The notes: generated from the letters alone by a model not told the origin. Counted from the first letter of the stretch, positions 44,532-57,839 are shown. The stretch is 64,000 nucleotides of DNA from Littorina saxatilis (GCF_037325665.1 NC_090255.1:20947154-21011153); one strand, 5' to 3'. Made by a program: numbers and translations.

Positions 44532-47230
44532 TTACCCGTAATCATGACAGCGTCTTCGTGAGTAACTCAAACATTACAGCGTCTTTATGATTTACCCAGT
44601 GTGCTGTATACAAACCTGAAATATTTTTACTACTCACCACAACGACAATCAACAAACAGTCACCCGTTTGCAGCCCTGTCTGTTGTGCATTGTGCATGAT
44701 TAACCTTGGATGTGATGCATGATAATCTGTTATGCTATAGCCTCCTTCATACTCTTAAGTATTTGTGAAGGGTTAAACGGCATCATTTTGTGTGAAATGT
44801 GTTAATTACGCCAGTGTTGTTCCTGTATGCAACCACATTGAATCTTGTTATTTGGAACAGAAACATGTTTTGCTCTTTTTCAGATTACTTTCCATGTCAC
44901 ATTCCAAACTTCTTATCATTCCATAAACTTTTGAAATATTTTGTTTAAAGCATAGTAGCTTTTGTGTACACACGTGGGCGCGTGATAAATACTGATACAT
45001 TATGGCCGGCCTGGTTTACTATTTATTGTGCCCTTTTGCTAATGTCTTATTTTCTCAAGGGAACAGTATGCAAACTTGAAGCTGAATTTGATAGTTGATA
45101 TGTGTTTGTGTGTGTGTTATGGTTTTCTAAATGTATGTAGAATTGCTTATTTATATATGGTTGTTTTAATTGAGGCCCCCTTTGCACAAATAAAGAGAAG
45201 GCAAACTTTTGGATAGTACAGTTAAAATGGATATTTTTATTTGTGTGTGTGTGTGATAGGATTCTAAATGTATGCAGAATTGTTTACTTATGTATGTATA
45301 TTGTAATGTATCAATTGAGGCCGCCTTTGCACAAATACACAGTATGCAAACCTTTTGAAATTAATGCTGAAATGGATATTTCATTTTGTGTGTGTAATAG
45401 TATTCTAAATGTATGCAGAACTGTTTACTTATGCATGCATGCTATGTATTATTAGAGATCCCCTTTGCTCAAATGCTCATTTTAATTAGTTACCCGTAAA
45501 CATGACAGCGTCTTCGTGAGTAACTCAAACATCACAGCGTCTTAATGATTTGCCCAGTGTGCTGTATACAAACCTGAAATATTTTTTACTACTCACCACA
45601 ACGACAACCAACAAACAGTCACCCGTTTGCAGCCCTGTCTGTTGTGCATTGTGCATGATTAACCTTGGATGTGATGCATGATAATCTGTTATGCTATAGC
45701 CTCCTTCATACTCTTAACTATTTGTGAAGAAGGGTTAAACGGCATCATTATGTGTGAAATGTGTTAATTACGCTAGTGTTGTTCCTGTATGCAACCACAT
45801 TGAATCTTGTTATTTGGAACAGAAACATGTTTTGCTCTTTTTCAGATTACTTTCCATGTCACAGTCCAAACTTCTTATCATTCCAAAAACGTATGAAATA
45901 TTTTGTTTAAAACATAGTAGCTTTTGTGTACACACGTGGGCGCGTGATAGATACTGATACATTTTGGCTGGCCTGGTTTACTATTTATTGTGCCCTATTG
46001 CTAATGTCTTATTTTCTCAAGGGAACAGTATGCAAACTTGAAGCTGAATTTGATAGTTGATATGTGTTTGTGTGTGTTATGGTTTTCTAAATGTATGTAG
46101 AGTTGCTTATTTATATATGTTTGTTGTAATGTTTTAATTGAGGCCCCCTTTGCACAAATAAAGAGAAGGCAAACTTTTGGATAGTACAGTTAAAATGGAT
46201 ATTTTTATTTGTGTGTGTGTGATAGCATTCTAAATGTATGCAGAATTGTTTACTTATGTATGTATATTGTAATGTATCAATTGAGGCTGCCTTTGCGCAA
46301 ATACACAGTATGCAAACCTTTTGAAATTAAAGCTGAAATGGATATATCATTTTGTGTGTGTAATAGTATTTTAAATGCATGCAGAACTGTTTACTTATGC
46401 ATGCATGCTACGTATTATTAGAGGTTTCCTTTGCTCAAATGAACCGTATGTAAACCTTATGAAATTAATGCTGAAATGGATATTTTATTTTGTGTGTGTA
46501 ATAGTACTCTTAATGCATGCAGGACTGTTTACTTATGCATGTATGCTACGTATTATTAGAGATCCCCTTTGCTGAAATGAACAGTATGCAAACCTTATGA
46601 AATTAATGCTGGAATGGATATTTCAATTTTTGTGTAATAGTATGTATAAAATTGTTTACTTATGTATGTATTTGATAATGTACTAGTTAAGGCCCCCTTT
46701 GCTGAAAACAAACAGTATGCAAACGTTTCAAAATTAAAACTGAAATGGATATTTCCTTTTGTGATTGTGATAGTATTCTTGATGTAATCAGAACTGTTTA
46801 CTTATGTAGGTATTTAGTAATGTATTAATTGAGGTCCCCTTTGCTCAAATAAACAGAATACAAGCCTGAAACACCACCCCTCCCCGCTCCCGCCCACAAG
46901 ATTTGTATTGTTTTAAAGATCAAGATTTGAAACAAATTTGAAAAGACATAAGGTTTTTAGGACCTTTCTTTGTATTTAAACGTTCAAAAACAATAACCAA
47001 CCTATGGGATGGTATTTTGAATGTATACAGAATTGGGTTTTTTATGTATGTATTTCGTCATGTATTAATTGAGGTCTTCTTTGCTCAAGGAAACAGAATA
47101 TATACCTTTTGTAATTAAAGGTTTGATTAGTATTTCTTTTTTGATGATGGTAATCTAAATGTGCGAAATTATTTACTTATGCATGTGTTTTATAATGAAG
47201 TGATTAAATCTCACTTGCTACAAGGAAACC
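44532..47230. repeat. two-level tandem repeat field
   Basis: A block starting ttacccgtaa at 44532 recurs at 45490 (period about 958 bp). Inside and after it, units of about 145 bp recur with diverging copies (cctttgc...aaa, gtatgcaaac, tgaaatggatat, tgtgtgtgtaatag, tgtttacttatg) from about 45175 to 47230. No coding capacity. Confidence 0.8.
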
Positions 47231-47276
47231 ATATTTATCTATGTTGAAGTTACATCTGAAACCAGAATTGTTTGTA

Positions 47277-48673
47277 TCTATATATATATACGACTAGTGT
47301 CTGTGTGTCTGTGTGTGTGTGTGTGTGTGTATCTGTCTGTGCGCGATGCACGGCCAAAGTTCTCGATGGATCTGCTTCAAATTTGGTGGGCATATTCAAG
47401 TAGACCCGGGACACGACACAACCTGGTCGATATTTCAACACGTGCTCTCAGCGCGCAGCGCGGAACCGATTTTGGTTCCACCTCAGCTATTTTGGTTCCA
47501 CCTCAGCTTACCCGGGCCCCCATACCGACACACCATAGCCGCTACACCACATCACAACGCCAAAGTTCTCGGTGGATCTTTTTCAAATTTGGACACCGTA
47601 TTCAGCTACACCCCGGACACAATATCATCGATGAGATATTTCAACACGTGCTCTCAGCGCGCAGCGCTGAACTCATTTTCGTTTTTGGGTTCATTTCACC
47701 ATTATAAGTAACTCTTCCTTATCTTCTCCAGTGTTTGGCGTTTATCTCCCTTCCTTCGTGTGGCTTTCCCGTTCAGTTCTAAGTTACTATTACTATTTTT
47801 AGAATGTCACTGCGCTGTCCACTGCGCTGTCCACAACGCTTCCCTTGCACCCGTAAGTTGTTCTTACTGTCAAAGTGAAAAGGTCGAATCAATTTATAGC
47901 CACGCGAAAAATACACTCTCACCTATCTCTATATATTTATAGATACAGATATGCATATATATATACGGCTTCTCTGTGTGTGTGTGTGTTTGTGTGTGTG
48001 TGTGGGCAAAAACCTATGTATTATAGAGTTCTGTTTGTGATGGGGTCTAGCGGCTTTTGTCTGTCTGTATGTTCTGGCATGTGAGAAGCCACAGCAGATG
48101 ATATAGGGCTAAGAAATAAGCTCTAAAATTCTCAATCCCGTTTGACAGGACTTCGCCTTTCAAAGGTGATTGTGGTGAACCGCCACGCTGTCTGTCTCTG
48201 TCGCGCCGTTCACCCCAAATTCCCGTTTCTGAGGTACTATTTTTAGAATGTCACTGCGCTGTCCACAACGCTTCCCTTGCACCCGTAAGTTGTTCTTACT
48301 GTCAAAGTGAAAAGGTCGAATCAATTTATAGCCACGCAAAAAAGTACACTCTCACCTATCTCTATATATTTATAGATATAGATATACATATATATATATA
48401 TACGGCTTCTCTGTGTGTGTGTTTGTGTGTGTGTGTGTGGGAAAAAACCTGTTGATTGTAGAGTTCTGTTTGTGATGGGGTCTAGCGGCTTTTGTCTGTC
48501 TGTATGTTCTGGCATTTGAGAAGCCACAACAGATAATATAGGGCTAAGAAATAAGCTCTAAAATTCTCAATCCCGTTTGACAGGACTTCGCCTGCAGAGG
48601 TGATTGTGATGAACCGCCACGCTGTCTGTCTCTGTCTCGCGATTCACCCCGGCGAAGCCGGGTATTCCTCTAG
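47277..48673 (+). mobile_element. Helitron-like non-autonomous element
   Basis: The right end is a perfect 6-bp stem hairpin (CCCGGC gaa GCCGGG, 48648-48662), then tattcct and CTAG (48670-48673) before an AT run, the classic Helitron 3' layout (hairpin then CTRR, A/T target). The inside is repetitive: a ccaaagttctcg box occurs twice at 47355-47570, and a unit of about 440 bp recurs at about 47780-48230 and 48231-48650. The left end is uncertain. No Rep/helicase gene. Confidence 0.6.
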
Positions 48674-50640
48674 TATATATATATATATATATATATATGC
48701 ACATGTATTTCGTCATGTATAAATTGTAAGTGAGGAACTTAAAACTGGAGACAAAATAGCGCCAAGTAAATATCCCTTATTATTATTATTATCATTATTA
48801 GTAGAAGTATTTGTATTATTAATACAGTTGATATTGTCTTTTGGAGGTATTTTCTTGTTTGTACCTTAAGTTGATGGCGTCACTGCTGCTTTAGAAGACT
48901 TTTATCAGAGACAACAACAGTCGTACAGAATTCAAGTCATCAGTTTTTATAACAAACAAATAAATGACTCCATTGTTCATTTACAGTGTGTTATGTGGCC
49001 TTGGAAGTTGCTTGTGCAGCCATTATGCCTGTGCAATTTTGTTCACTCTGATCTGTAATTTATGGAAACGCTTCTTTGCTGAAAGTGCAAAATGTAATGT
49101 TCTCCATGCAGACGAGGATGCCGGGTATAATTTGTTTTACTAAACACAATATACGTGTTAACTTTATGTTTAATTGTTTATGTGGTTTTTTTTAAAGCGG
49201 ATCTGCTCATTCAGAATGTTTTCCTGTGACAGAATGATAAGGCTGGTGTTTGTTTATGAAAAAAAATCATATTTGATCTTCGGATTTTTTACAAATATTT
49301 GAGTTTTGACTTGCAAGAGACAGATTTTCTCACATGATAAAACGTCAAAACGTCACACACTTTCAGGGTACCATGGCTTCCAGATGTGATACAAGTCTGG
49401 TTGATCCTTATCCAAGTTACAGTAGGGTCATGTTTTTTTAGTGGGGTTTTTTTTTTTTGGGGGGGGGGGGGCATACCAGAGCTTGGACAATCCACACACT
49501 TGCTAGGATCCATGACCTTCACACATTATGAATGTTTGTTGTCCTCTGTCAAATTTCAAGGTCATAGCGTGGTCAAGCTGATGTAAACATGTGAATAATT
49601 ATGTTGTTGAAGCTATATAGATTTAATGCTTGACACGTTTCCAGGGTTTGATAGCTTTACAATAAATATGGTTGATACTTTATAAATTTCAAGGTCACTG
49701 TGTGGTTGATTTCAGGTCAACGCTGGACAATGATCACTTACTGTGACTTTTTTTTCGCTGGAGTTTTTAACGTGACAATATAGAAAGTCACAACGGTGCC
49801 ATTTTGTGTCTAAAATGGAAGTACATATTCCCCAACCGAAATTGTACTTTTGGTGTTTTTTTGTGTTTGTTGTTGTTTTTTGCGGCTAGGCGTTTCAAAT
49901 TCGGCACGTATGTACACTTTTAAGATCCTCCTTTTGTTTATAATGTTTGGTCACTGCTATGATGAAAAAAATGCATATAATATAACGACACATAACGACA
50001 ATGTTTTCTGCACCCAAAACGGTAACTCTGCGAAGGAGAGACTATCGTGCTTTTGCTGTTTAATCTTTTTTCACATTGAGTCATTATTTCGGCTGTAGAA
50101 AACAAACAAAACAACAACAAATATTCTTCCTTCACACCCAGCGTTTTATTCCGTGTGCCATAAATTGTGTCATTTTTATTCAATGCCTTTCCAAAATGTT
50201 CTTTAAGACCGATTTTTAGTTGTTCCTGTGACAATATTCACGTTGTTTGCTGTTGCGATTTGCACATTAAAAAATACTTTTGATCGTTGTAACATTTATT
50301 CGATTTTTTGCTTGTTTTTTTTTTCTTGTTCACATGATCATTTTAAATCTGCATGTGTGTTTTACATGTTTAATGCGAATTACTTTTAAATGATATAGGC
50401 CTATATCTATAATAAAAAAAAAAATAAAAAAATTAAATCCTGCCTTGAAAAAGCCAATATTTTCTTTTACCACATTTAAGAATATATTTCCACACCTTTG
50501 CTTTTACCTTTTCATTGTTGCTTTATGTTTGACTGACACCATGCTATTTTGCTATCTTTATTACCTCTTTAATTGTTAATTATATTATGGTAACTTGCAT
50601 GAATTCAGTTCTTCTTGGTACTGGGTACTCTGTATCTTAC
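48674..50640. other. intergenic, no gene
   Basis: AT run (48674-48700), ATT repeat (48778-48810) and a G-rich run (49452-49472); otherwise unremarkable AT-rich DNA. Confidence 0.5.
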
Positions 50641-50647
50641 TCAGTGT

Positions 50648-50965
50648 GGGGAGATAGCTCAGTCGGTAGCGGCGATGGCCTTAAAACCAGTAGTCTCTAT
50701 CGGCGTGGGTTCGATCGTCACGTTCGGCGAGGGATTTATTTCCCAGAGTCAACTTTGTGCAGACTCTCATCGGTGTCCGGAACACCCCCGTGTGCACGCA
50801 TGCGCACAATAAAGAACCCACGTTCACAGCGAAAGGCTCAGGGCTACGAAACATGAATACACGCATGCAGAAAACAAAGAAAACAACGGGTAGCGCTGTA
50901 TACCGTATGGCAGCTCGCTTTCCCTCACAGGACTATATGAATCGTATCCTTATCCTTATCCAACG
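50648..50965 (+). mobile_element. tRNA-derived SINE, family D
   Basis: The head ggggagatagctcagtcgg (box A) with gggttcgatcg (box B), then a cacgttcggcgag body also found in the SINE at 59140. The 3' part differs and ends in a ccttatcc repeat. Confidence 0.75.
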
Positions 50966-51302
50966 AACAACGTCTTAAACTCTGATCTTGGCTGCAGGTT
51001 TGCAAAAGCTTTGTATAACAAAATTGTATTCGATTTTAAGTGTCACAAATTTTGACAATTTCTTTCCAAATAAAATCACTTTTAACTTTCCTTTTGAGTA
51101 AAACTTCATTCTAAATACATTGCACGAGATGCCGTATATAGGAGAGAAGTTTCACCAGACTGTATTGTTTTGGCAAGGATGGGTTACAGTTTAATTTATA
51201 TTGCTGTACGTTTGTGTGAACATGGTATTAACTTTTTTGATAGTGTGCTGGTCTGACAAACACATTGACTATGTGTCTGGTTCAGATTTTTGAACGAGGT
51301 AT

Positions 51303-51361
51303 TTGTGTGTGTGTGTGTGTGTGTGTGTATGCACGCGCGCATGTGTGTGTGTGTGTGTGTT
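51303..51361. repeat. (GT)n microsatellite
   Basis: GT tract interrupted by a short CG-rich stretch. Confidence 0.9.
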
Positions 51362-51509
51362 TGGTGCGGATACCTACCCGATGAATGCAATTTGTGTTTA
51401 TTACTTCAGACTCTCGTCTGTTGTTATTTTCTCGCTATTTTGCCTTGTGGTTATTGAACTAGGTTGGCGATTTGTACTGTGCAATGTTTCCAGTGTGTAA
51501 TGAACTTAA

Positions 51510-51835
51510 CCTTCACCGTACTTCGTGGGTCGTGGACGACCCAGAGCCTCACAAAATCGACTTTATCTCTAATCACCATACGACCTTTCCATCGCCCAAT
51601 TTTTGAAAGATTATCTTTGTAAACAAACAAATAAACGATGACGTAAATTGAACTACACAGTCCGGATGATGTACGTGGGTCGTGGACGACCCATATGTAA
51701 TTACGTAAGGAATGTTAGGTTGTTTATCCTTATTCGGATGGCGTGGGTCGTGTATGACACATACTTTTTACGTTGAATCCTTCTTTGGAAAGTGTGGGTC
51801 GTGACTGTGTAGTCCAACGCGTGATCCGGTGAAGG
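51510..51835. mobile_element. piggyBac-type MITE
   Basis: 326 bp between perfect TTAA sites (51506-51509, 51836-51839), inverted ends CCTTCACCG/CGGTGAAGG. Inside are four copies of a self-complementary motif related to gtgggtcgtggacgaccca. TTAA targets and CC-starting ends are diagnostic of piggyBac. Confidence 0.82.
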
Positions 51836-51839
51836 TTAA

Positions 51840-53120
51840 TGTGTTTTGCTTCAACATTATAATTCTCTTCATGTCTCGAGATCCCCGTGTTTGGACAGTA
51901 AACAATTGATTTCTTGAACGTCACACATTGATGTGTCTTCTTCAAAGGGAACAAAGAAGCGCTTGTTTAAGTCATTTGTGGCTCGTAAAAATAAGGCAGT
52001 TCTCTACCTCTTCCTTGTAGAATATTTTCCAGATATACGGTGACTTATAAAGCAGTGAGAACTTGTGATCAATGAATCTGTGCTTGTTTTAGATTTAATT
52101 GTTATTGTTAGCATTATGCGTATTTGTTGTCGTGATTGGTTTGTTTTTTAGCTTCTTAAGTGCACAATGGCTTGTCCTGTTATTTATTTGCAGTAACAGG
52201 TAGAACTGCAAAGAAATTCTAGAGTTTATTAAGTCTCATTATTCAAGCTTTTTTTTCTATTATTATAAAGTAAGGATTTGTGAATAAGAGATTAATTTGT
52301 ATTGTACATTTATTGATTATTGTGTTAGTATATGCCTAGACGGTAATGTTACAAAGTTCATGTTAAGTTGACGTAAGTGTGGTGTTCTATAGGTTCTTAT
52401 GTTATTGTTTATATGCATTCACTGTTAAACTAGTGTGTTTTATTCAATGTTAATTTGTAAAGCGTGGAGATTACGATTATTCGTGGTTCGCGCTATATAT
52501 AAGCTCTCATTATTATTATTATACAAGACAACATTTGACACAGGTTGATGAATATGTTTTTCTTTATTTGTGGTAGCTGCTCGCGGTTTTTGTCTTCAAC
52601 CTTTGTTGGGTGTGGCATAGTCTTTATTCTGCCACGCCAGACTGTTCGATTGTATTTTATTGTAACACCCCCCCCCCCAAACCACACAAGAAACAAATTA
52701 GGTTAGTCGGCTGAAACTTGCCGATTTGTATTTTTAAATGAGTGTGTTTTTGAAAATATTTGAATAAATGGCGTTTTTATTGACGTCACTCTTTTGAATT
52801 TCGTTTATTTATTGTATTTATTTATTTTTATAATTGTTTTTACTGTGTTTTGTTGTGTGAAATAAGGATCGAATTGACTGACCTCTGCTATGAACGAAAC
52901 TCTAAACCCCGGTTACAATTTAGTCATAAGTCGCCCATGTGATCGAAAATGTTTATATATAAAGTGTGCTGGGTTTTTTTTAATAATGAAAATAAAGAAT
53001 CGCAATAGTAGGATTCAATACCCTTTTGCATTTCTGTGAGTGTGTGTGTGTGTGTGTGTGGGGTTATGAATTTTCGTTTTGATGATTAATGTAAGGGTTT
53101 TACTTGACCATCCGAGCTGG

Positions 53121-53161
<41 letters not shown>

Positions 53162-53760
53162 TCTCTCTCACACACACACACACATGTACACACACACGGG
53201 CTCGTGTGCACACATTGAGAGATGGACAGAGATGACATCAGGTATTAGAAATGCACATTGTACATGAGAGAACGCAACACCAACAATCATCGGTGGTCAG
53301 CTTATATTGTCCTGATTTATTTGATCAAAAATCGAACCATTAAATGAAACGTTCTAGGAAAATTAAAATGGATTAGCAAACTTTTCGATCAATATACAGC
53401 TTAATCTGTGGAGGTTTTCATATGTGACAGCGAAAGGGAATACCTGGTATAAGTCGCACAAAACACTCATATTTTGCGCTCAAAAACGAGTTGTTTTGTT
53501 TTTTGTGTGCTCGTCTAATCCATGTACACACCAGATGTTTGGAATTCTTTTAGCTCACCTGTTGAATTTAAATTTCAATCTCGTTCATTATGTCGTCAAA
53601 GTTTCGGTTCTACTGCGAGTAAAATAAACCTATGCAAAGCATGTGTATCATATCTGCAACTTGGATCAAAGAGCACACACGGAAGTGTTTGAGGAGCACT
53701 GTCAGAAGGTATGACACAGCATGCACACATGCACCAGCTTATAATGTCGTCTGCTTCTCA
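51840..53760. other. intergenic, no gene
   Basis: AT-rich. It contains a LINE-type 3' tail (cgcgctatatataagctctc then ATT repeat, about 52450-52525), a poly-C run (52668-52678), and GT, CT and CA tracts (53037-53200). Confidence 0.5.
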
Positions 53761-53766
53761 CAGGAG

Positions 53767-54068
53767 TTTGTTTGTTTGCTTTACGCCCAGCCGACCACGA
53801 AGGGCCATATCAGGGCGGTGCTGCTTTGACATATAACGTGCGCCACACACAAGACAGAAGTCGCAGCACAGGCTTCATGCCTCACCCAGTCACATTATTC
53901 TGACACCGGACCAACCAGTCCTAGCACTAACCCCATAATGCCAGACGCCAGGCGGAGCAGCCATTAGATTGCCAATTTTAAAGTCTTAGGTATGACCCGG
54001 CCGGGGTTCGAACCCACGACCTCCCGATCACGGGGCGGACGCCTTACCACTAGGCCAATCGTGCCGGT
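53767..54068 (-). mobile_element. tRNA-derived SINE, family A
   Basis: Perfect 12-bp target duplication ttctcacaggag (53755-53766, 54069-54080). Same sequence as 132-441 with few changes. Box B gggttcgaacccc lies on the minus strand. Confidence 0.92.
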
Positions 54069-54398
54069 TTCTCACAGGAGGCCAAAGACCGATTCAGAAA
54101 ACCGTACTGTTACACAGTGAAGTATGCGGATGAAAGGGGACATGGTGTTGAACAATAATGAAGACACGATTGTTTTAATTTCGTCTGAAGCATATACGCG
54201 TGTCTTTCAGCTACCGACACGCCTGACACAACAATTTAGAGTAATCTTTATTTAAGACGGGAACTTGTACACGCGTCTGTAAGAGGCCAGTTCAACAAAA
54301 TGCAGTGTGATTACGGAGGATTGTTGTCTTGAATGTTACTGTGTTACACTTGCAACTGCGCAAATTGACACACGAACAACGTCAAATGATGTCTTCAG

Positions 54399-54660
54399 CA
54401 GATGACTATGTTGGAAAGGCCGTGCTGGAGAATTGTCTTCCCCTACGCTACTACGTATATTATGTACACCGGGCATTCAGACAGAAGAGCATTGCAGTGG
54501 TCTAGCGTGGACAAAACAAAGGCACACAGAAGAGTTTTAGTCGCATCGACCGTCAGGCAATTTCGAATGGAACTGATGCGTGGAATTTCCAGGAACGCAG
54601 ACTTGCATACATTTGTCACATGTTTGTCAAGAGACATGTCATCAGACATAATGAATCCGA
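54399..54660 (-). mobile_element. CR1/L2-type LINE fragment
   Basis: The minus strand reads DMSLDKHVTNVCKSAF, then DATKTLLCAFVLSTLDHCN, the late reverse-transcriptase region of CR1/L2-type LINEs. Internal fragment without tail. Confidence 0.65.
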
Positions 54661-55007
54661 GATCATCTCAGCCAGCAGCAAGCAAGAACTGTGGAGAGGG
54701 AAACGATTTACAATGCCCGTGTCCATAAGCACGTAGAGGTTTGCCCAATCTATTAGCTGTGGGAACGTAAGAGCCTTTATCCTGGTCGCTATGCAGTCTG
54801 TTTCTGATAATACCATAAGATAGCTCGTAACTTCCCGTCCTAGTGTAATCCTCTGTTTGTGTCCTGCAAAACGTTCTGTGTACATTGATTGAGACTACGT
54901 GGTGCTCTTGCCAGCTTTTTCTCGTTTATTCATCTTCTGTCGTTTATAGACTGGTCAAATTCTCGGTTCACAAGGACAAACAGTGCTGCACTCTTCAGTT
55001 GAGGTAT

Positions 55008-55031
55008 CGGGGGGGGGGGGGGGGGGGGGGG
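55008..55031. repeat. poly-G run
   Basis: About 22 consecutive G residues. Confidence 0.95.
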
Positions 55032-55196
55032 CGGGCAGCGTTTTCATTGTGTCCGTGGTCTAGATTGAGGGTCTCGAAATTAGACGATGTTCGGAAATAA
55101 CTCTTTTGGTCGGGGTTTGCATGAGGTGGGAAAGAGTGAATACTCTTGCTTTTCTTGAGCCAAACTTTCCCACGTGACGGTATAGGCCATTCATTA

Positions 55197-55480
55197 GGCA
55201 AAAAAAAAAAAATTAGGTGTGGTTACGGTAACCCGACCTACCCTATTTTTAGGGGCCGACCCTATAACTTTTTTTTACATTTGTCAAAAAAAAATAATAA
55301 AAAAAAAGATTGCAGAAAACGCAATGAAAGCGAAAGCGCTCGAGTCGCACACTTATTTCCCTGTCAAGTAGGTTTAATTTGTACACATTAGAAAAAAAAG
55401 TTAAAAAAAAGTGATTGCCTACCTTCCTACCTTATTTTTGGGGGCTATGTTACCTTAATCACACCTCTCTTTTTTTTGCC
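55197..55480. mobile_element. PIF/Harbinger-type MITE
   Basis: 284 bp flanked by TTA (55194-55196, 55481-55483). Ends GGCAAAAA and TTTTTGCC, then ggttacggtaac-like subterminal repeats, kin to 3091-3305. Confidence 0.72.
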
Positions 55481-55575
55481 TTAGCGTGGAAACATATGGA
55501 CAAGGAGCATGTTTAAAGAGCTTGGCTCAATAAAAGCAAGAGTGTTCATTCTTTCACAACCCACGCAATCCAGAC

Positions 55576-55637
55576 CGCCCTGATATGGCCCTTCGTGGTC
55601 GGCTGGGCGTTAAGCAAACAAACAAACAAACAAACAA
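55576..55637 (+). mobile_element. 5'-truncated SINE, family A
   Basis: 62 bp of SINE 3' end with a (CAAA)n tail, between perfect 13-bp duplications acgcaatccagac (55563-55575, 55638-55650). It defines the 3' end and tail of family A. Confidence 0.85.
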
Positions 55638-55937
55638 ACGCAATCCAGACACAGTTAATTTCCAGAGTTCGTCTATTGGCCACGCGTTTTCTAGTTCGAT
55701 TTTGGTCACTATAAAGTCACAGTTCTATGTTTCGAAAATAATGCAAACAAGTAAGAGCTGTGGGAACGTAGTCTATTTCGTGCGCAGAGATCTGTCTCTA
55801 ATGTTTTTAGAGGATTAATTGTTCGTGCTCGTAATGAAAACTGCTGCTTATTACTTGCAAGATGTACAACTATTGTTTGTTGGTATCTGTGATGGAGTGC
55901 TAATGCAGGCTTTTAATTGTTTGTTTTCCCTGTGAAC

Positions 55938-57415
55938 TCACAGTTCTATGTTACTGAAAGTATGCAAAGTCAAAGCTGTGGGAACATAGAGCCTGTCCCG
56001 CACACTCTGTGACCTGTTTCTGATATTTTCATACGGTGGCTCGTCCTTTACGATTGGAAACTGAACCGAGTTTGTTGCATGTCGCCTGTAAGATGTCCCA
56101 TGCACTCTTTGTGTTGCTGCGATCTTGCTTGTTTCCCTTGCCTGCTCTCTTGTCATCCCTGGGGTTGCAGCAGTTGTCGCTCCTGACATCCTTGTGGCAA
56201 AAACGCTTCTCGTGTGGGGCAGAATATTCTCCCCTGATATGTATGTCGCTGTGACGTTAGTCTTCGGCGACGAAATTCTCTCCCCTGAGATGTGTGGAGA
56301 AAATTTGGCTGGAGCGCTTTTTCTTTGCGACACAGTAATCTTCCCTGACATTCCTGCAAAAGGTAAGACTGGAGCACACGTCTTCTCTGACAAGGGTGCC
56401 TCATTGGAAAAGCCGGCAGGCAGTACAGATGATGTCTTGGTCCTCTGGGACGCAGTTGTATTGGCTGTGTGTCGAGGTTTCTTCGCAGGTTTGGCTCCCT
56501 GCCCAGACTGAGCAGACGATGTAGCTGAAGTCGTATCCGAGATTATTGTTGTCCTCATGGTGTCGCTCGTTGCTTCGTAGGGACCTGTTGAGCTTGGTCC
56601 AGTTACCTGAGAGGCAGGTGGGATCGCTGTGTCTGTAGCAGCCGTTGTCATTGACATGGATGTTGTCTCTGGAGAAGAATGCGTTGCTTCAGCAGTCGCA
56701 GTCTGTAGGTCCTTTGCGATCAGACCGGAGACTTGAGGTGTACCTATTTCGAACTCGGAGGTAGTCGTAGCCTCTAAGGGATCATTTGACATGGAAGCAG
56801 CTTTGTCGTGATGACTGGGGTTCCCAGCAGAAGCATTCTGTACAAAACGCCGCGTCATCGCAGAGGGGGCTTTTCTTTCAGCTACGCCTGTCGCTGAAGC
56901 GGTCACCTTTGACACACTGATGTATGGTACAACAGAAGTCGCTCTTGCCGTCACAGCAGCAGGCATCACTGAAGCCGTTGGCCCTAACATGAATGCCTCC
57001 ATGCCTTCCAGATCAGCAAGAGTCCAGTCCGAAGCTGCTGTCCCCAATGCAGCGCTCATCATTGCAGCATTTGTCGTTGAAGGCGCCACATCTGACAAAG
57101 TTGTGTCCATAGTCGCAGGGCCTTTAGACGAAGCCAGTTCTAATAGAGCAGTCTCCAGTGCTGCAGAAGTCAGAAGAGAAGGTTTCGCAGATACAGTATT
57201 CTCTGACGTAGCAGGGTCCAGAGTGAGGTCTGCCGTCTCTGACGTCATCTTTACTGGTGTCAGTCCAGGGTTTGGTGTTTCTGAGACTGTGGCCGTTGTT
57301 GTTGTTGACGAAGAAATGTTTGCTGTTTCTAGTGCAGACGCGACGGGATGAAGATAACCGTCCGAGTCCAGACTCCCCGACTCTGAAGACGAGTCAAAGA
57401 ACGTAGTGAGGTCGT
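55938..57415 (-). CDS. membrane protein last exon, Ser/Thr-rich tail
   Basis: Acceptor cgatacatttcag on the minus strand, phase 1 in, 491 codons plus stop. GC-richer than its surroundings. Imperfect short repeats (SGE-I/SGKI-type blocks with Ser, Thr, Pro) lie near the C-terminal third. Tyr motifs: DGYLHP near the start, PPYENI near 56022-56039. An upstream open extension into the intron (to 57611) is microsatellite-like and not taken as coding. Confidence 0.72.
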
Positions 57416-57756
57416 CTGAAATGTATCGAAAGCAGAATGACAAAATGGTACAAGAGGATCCTTCTATTTGTAGATATACATAAGAATCAGCGAATACGAA
57501 CATGAACAAATGAATAGGACACACACGTGCATGCACGCAAGTACGCACGAAACCCGGCACACATACACACACACCCACACGTACACATATTTCCTCCTCC
57601 CTACCGCTCAATCTCTATCTCATACCCGCTTTCCTGCACTTCCACCCCATACACCAAAGTTTACAATACGTGTGGCAGGACGTTATAAAACAACCAACCA
57701 ACCATCATTACATATTAACCTAAACGACTCACTCAAAGATCTCCCCTGCACAAACA

Positions 57757-57839
<83 letters not shown>

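Noticed and set aside
51506-51839. CRISPR-like array because of repeated palindromes
   Set aside because: Spacing is irregular, TTAA borders and inverted ends show a MITE, and the genome is eukaryotic.
57416-57611. N-terminal extension of the membrane protein last exon (CVRVGVCVCVPG...)
   Set aside because: It runs over AC-rich repeat sequence before a good acceptor at 57416. The upstream exon joins in phase at that acceptor.
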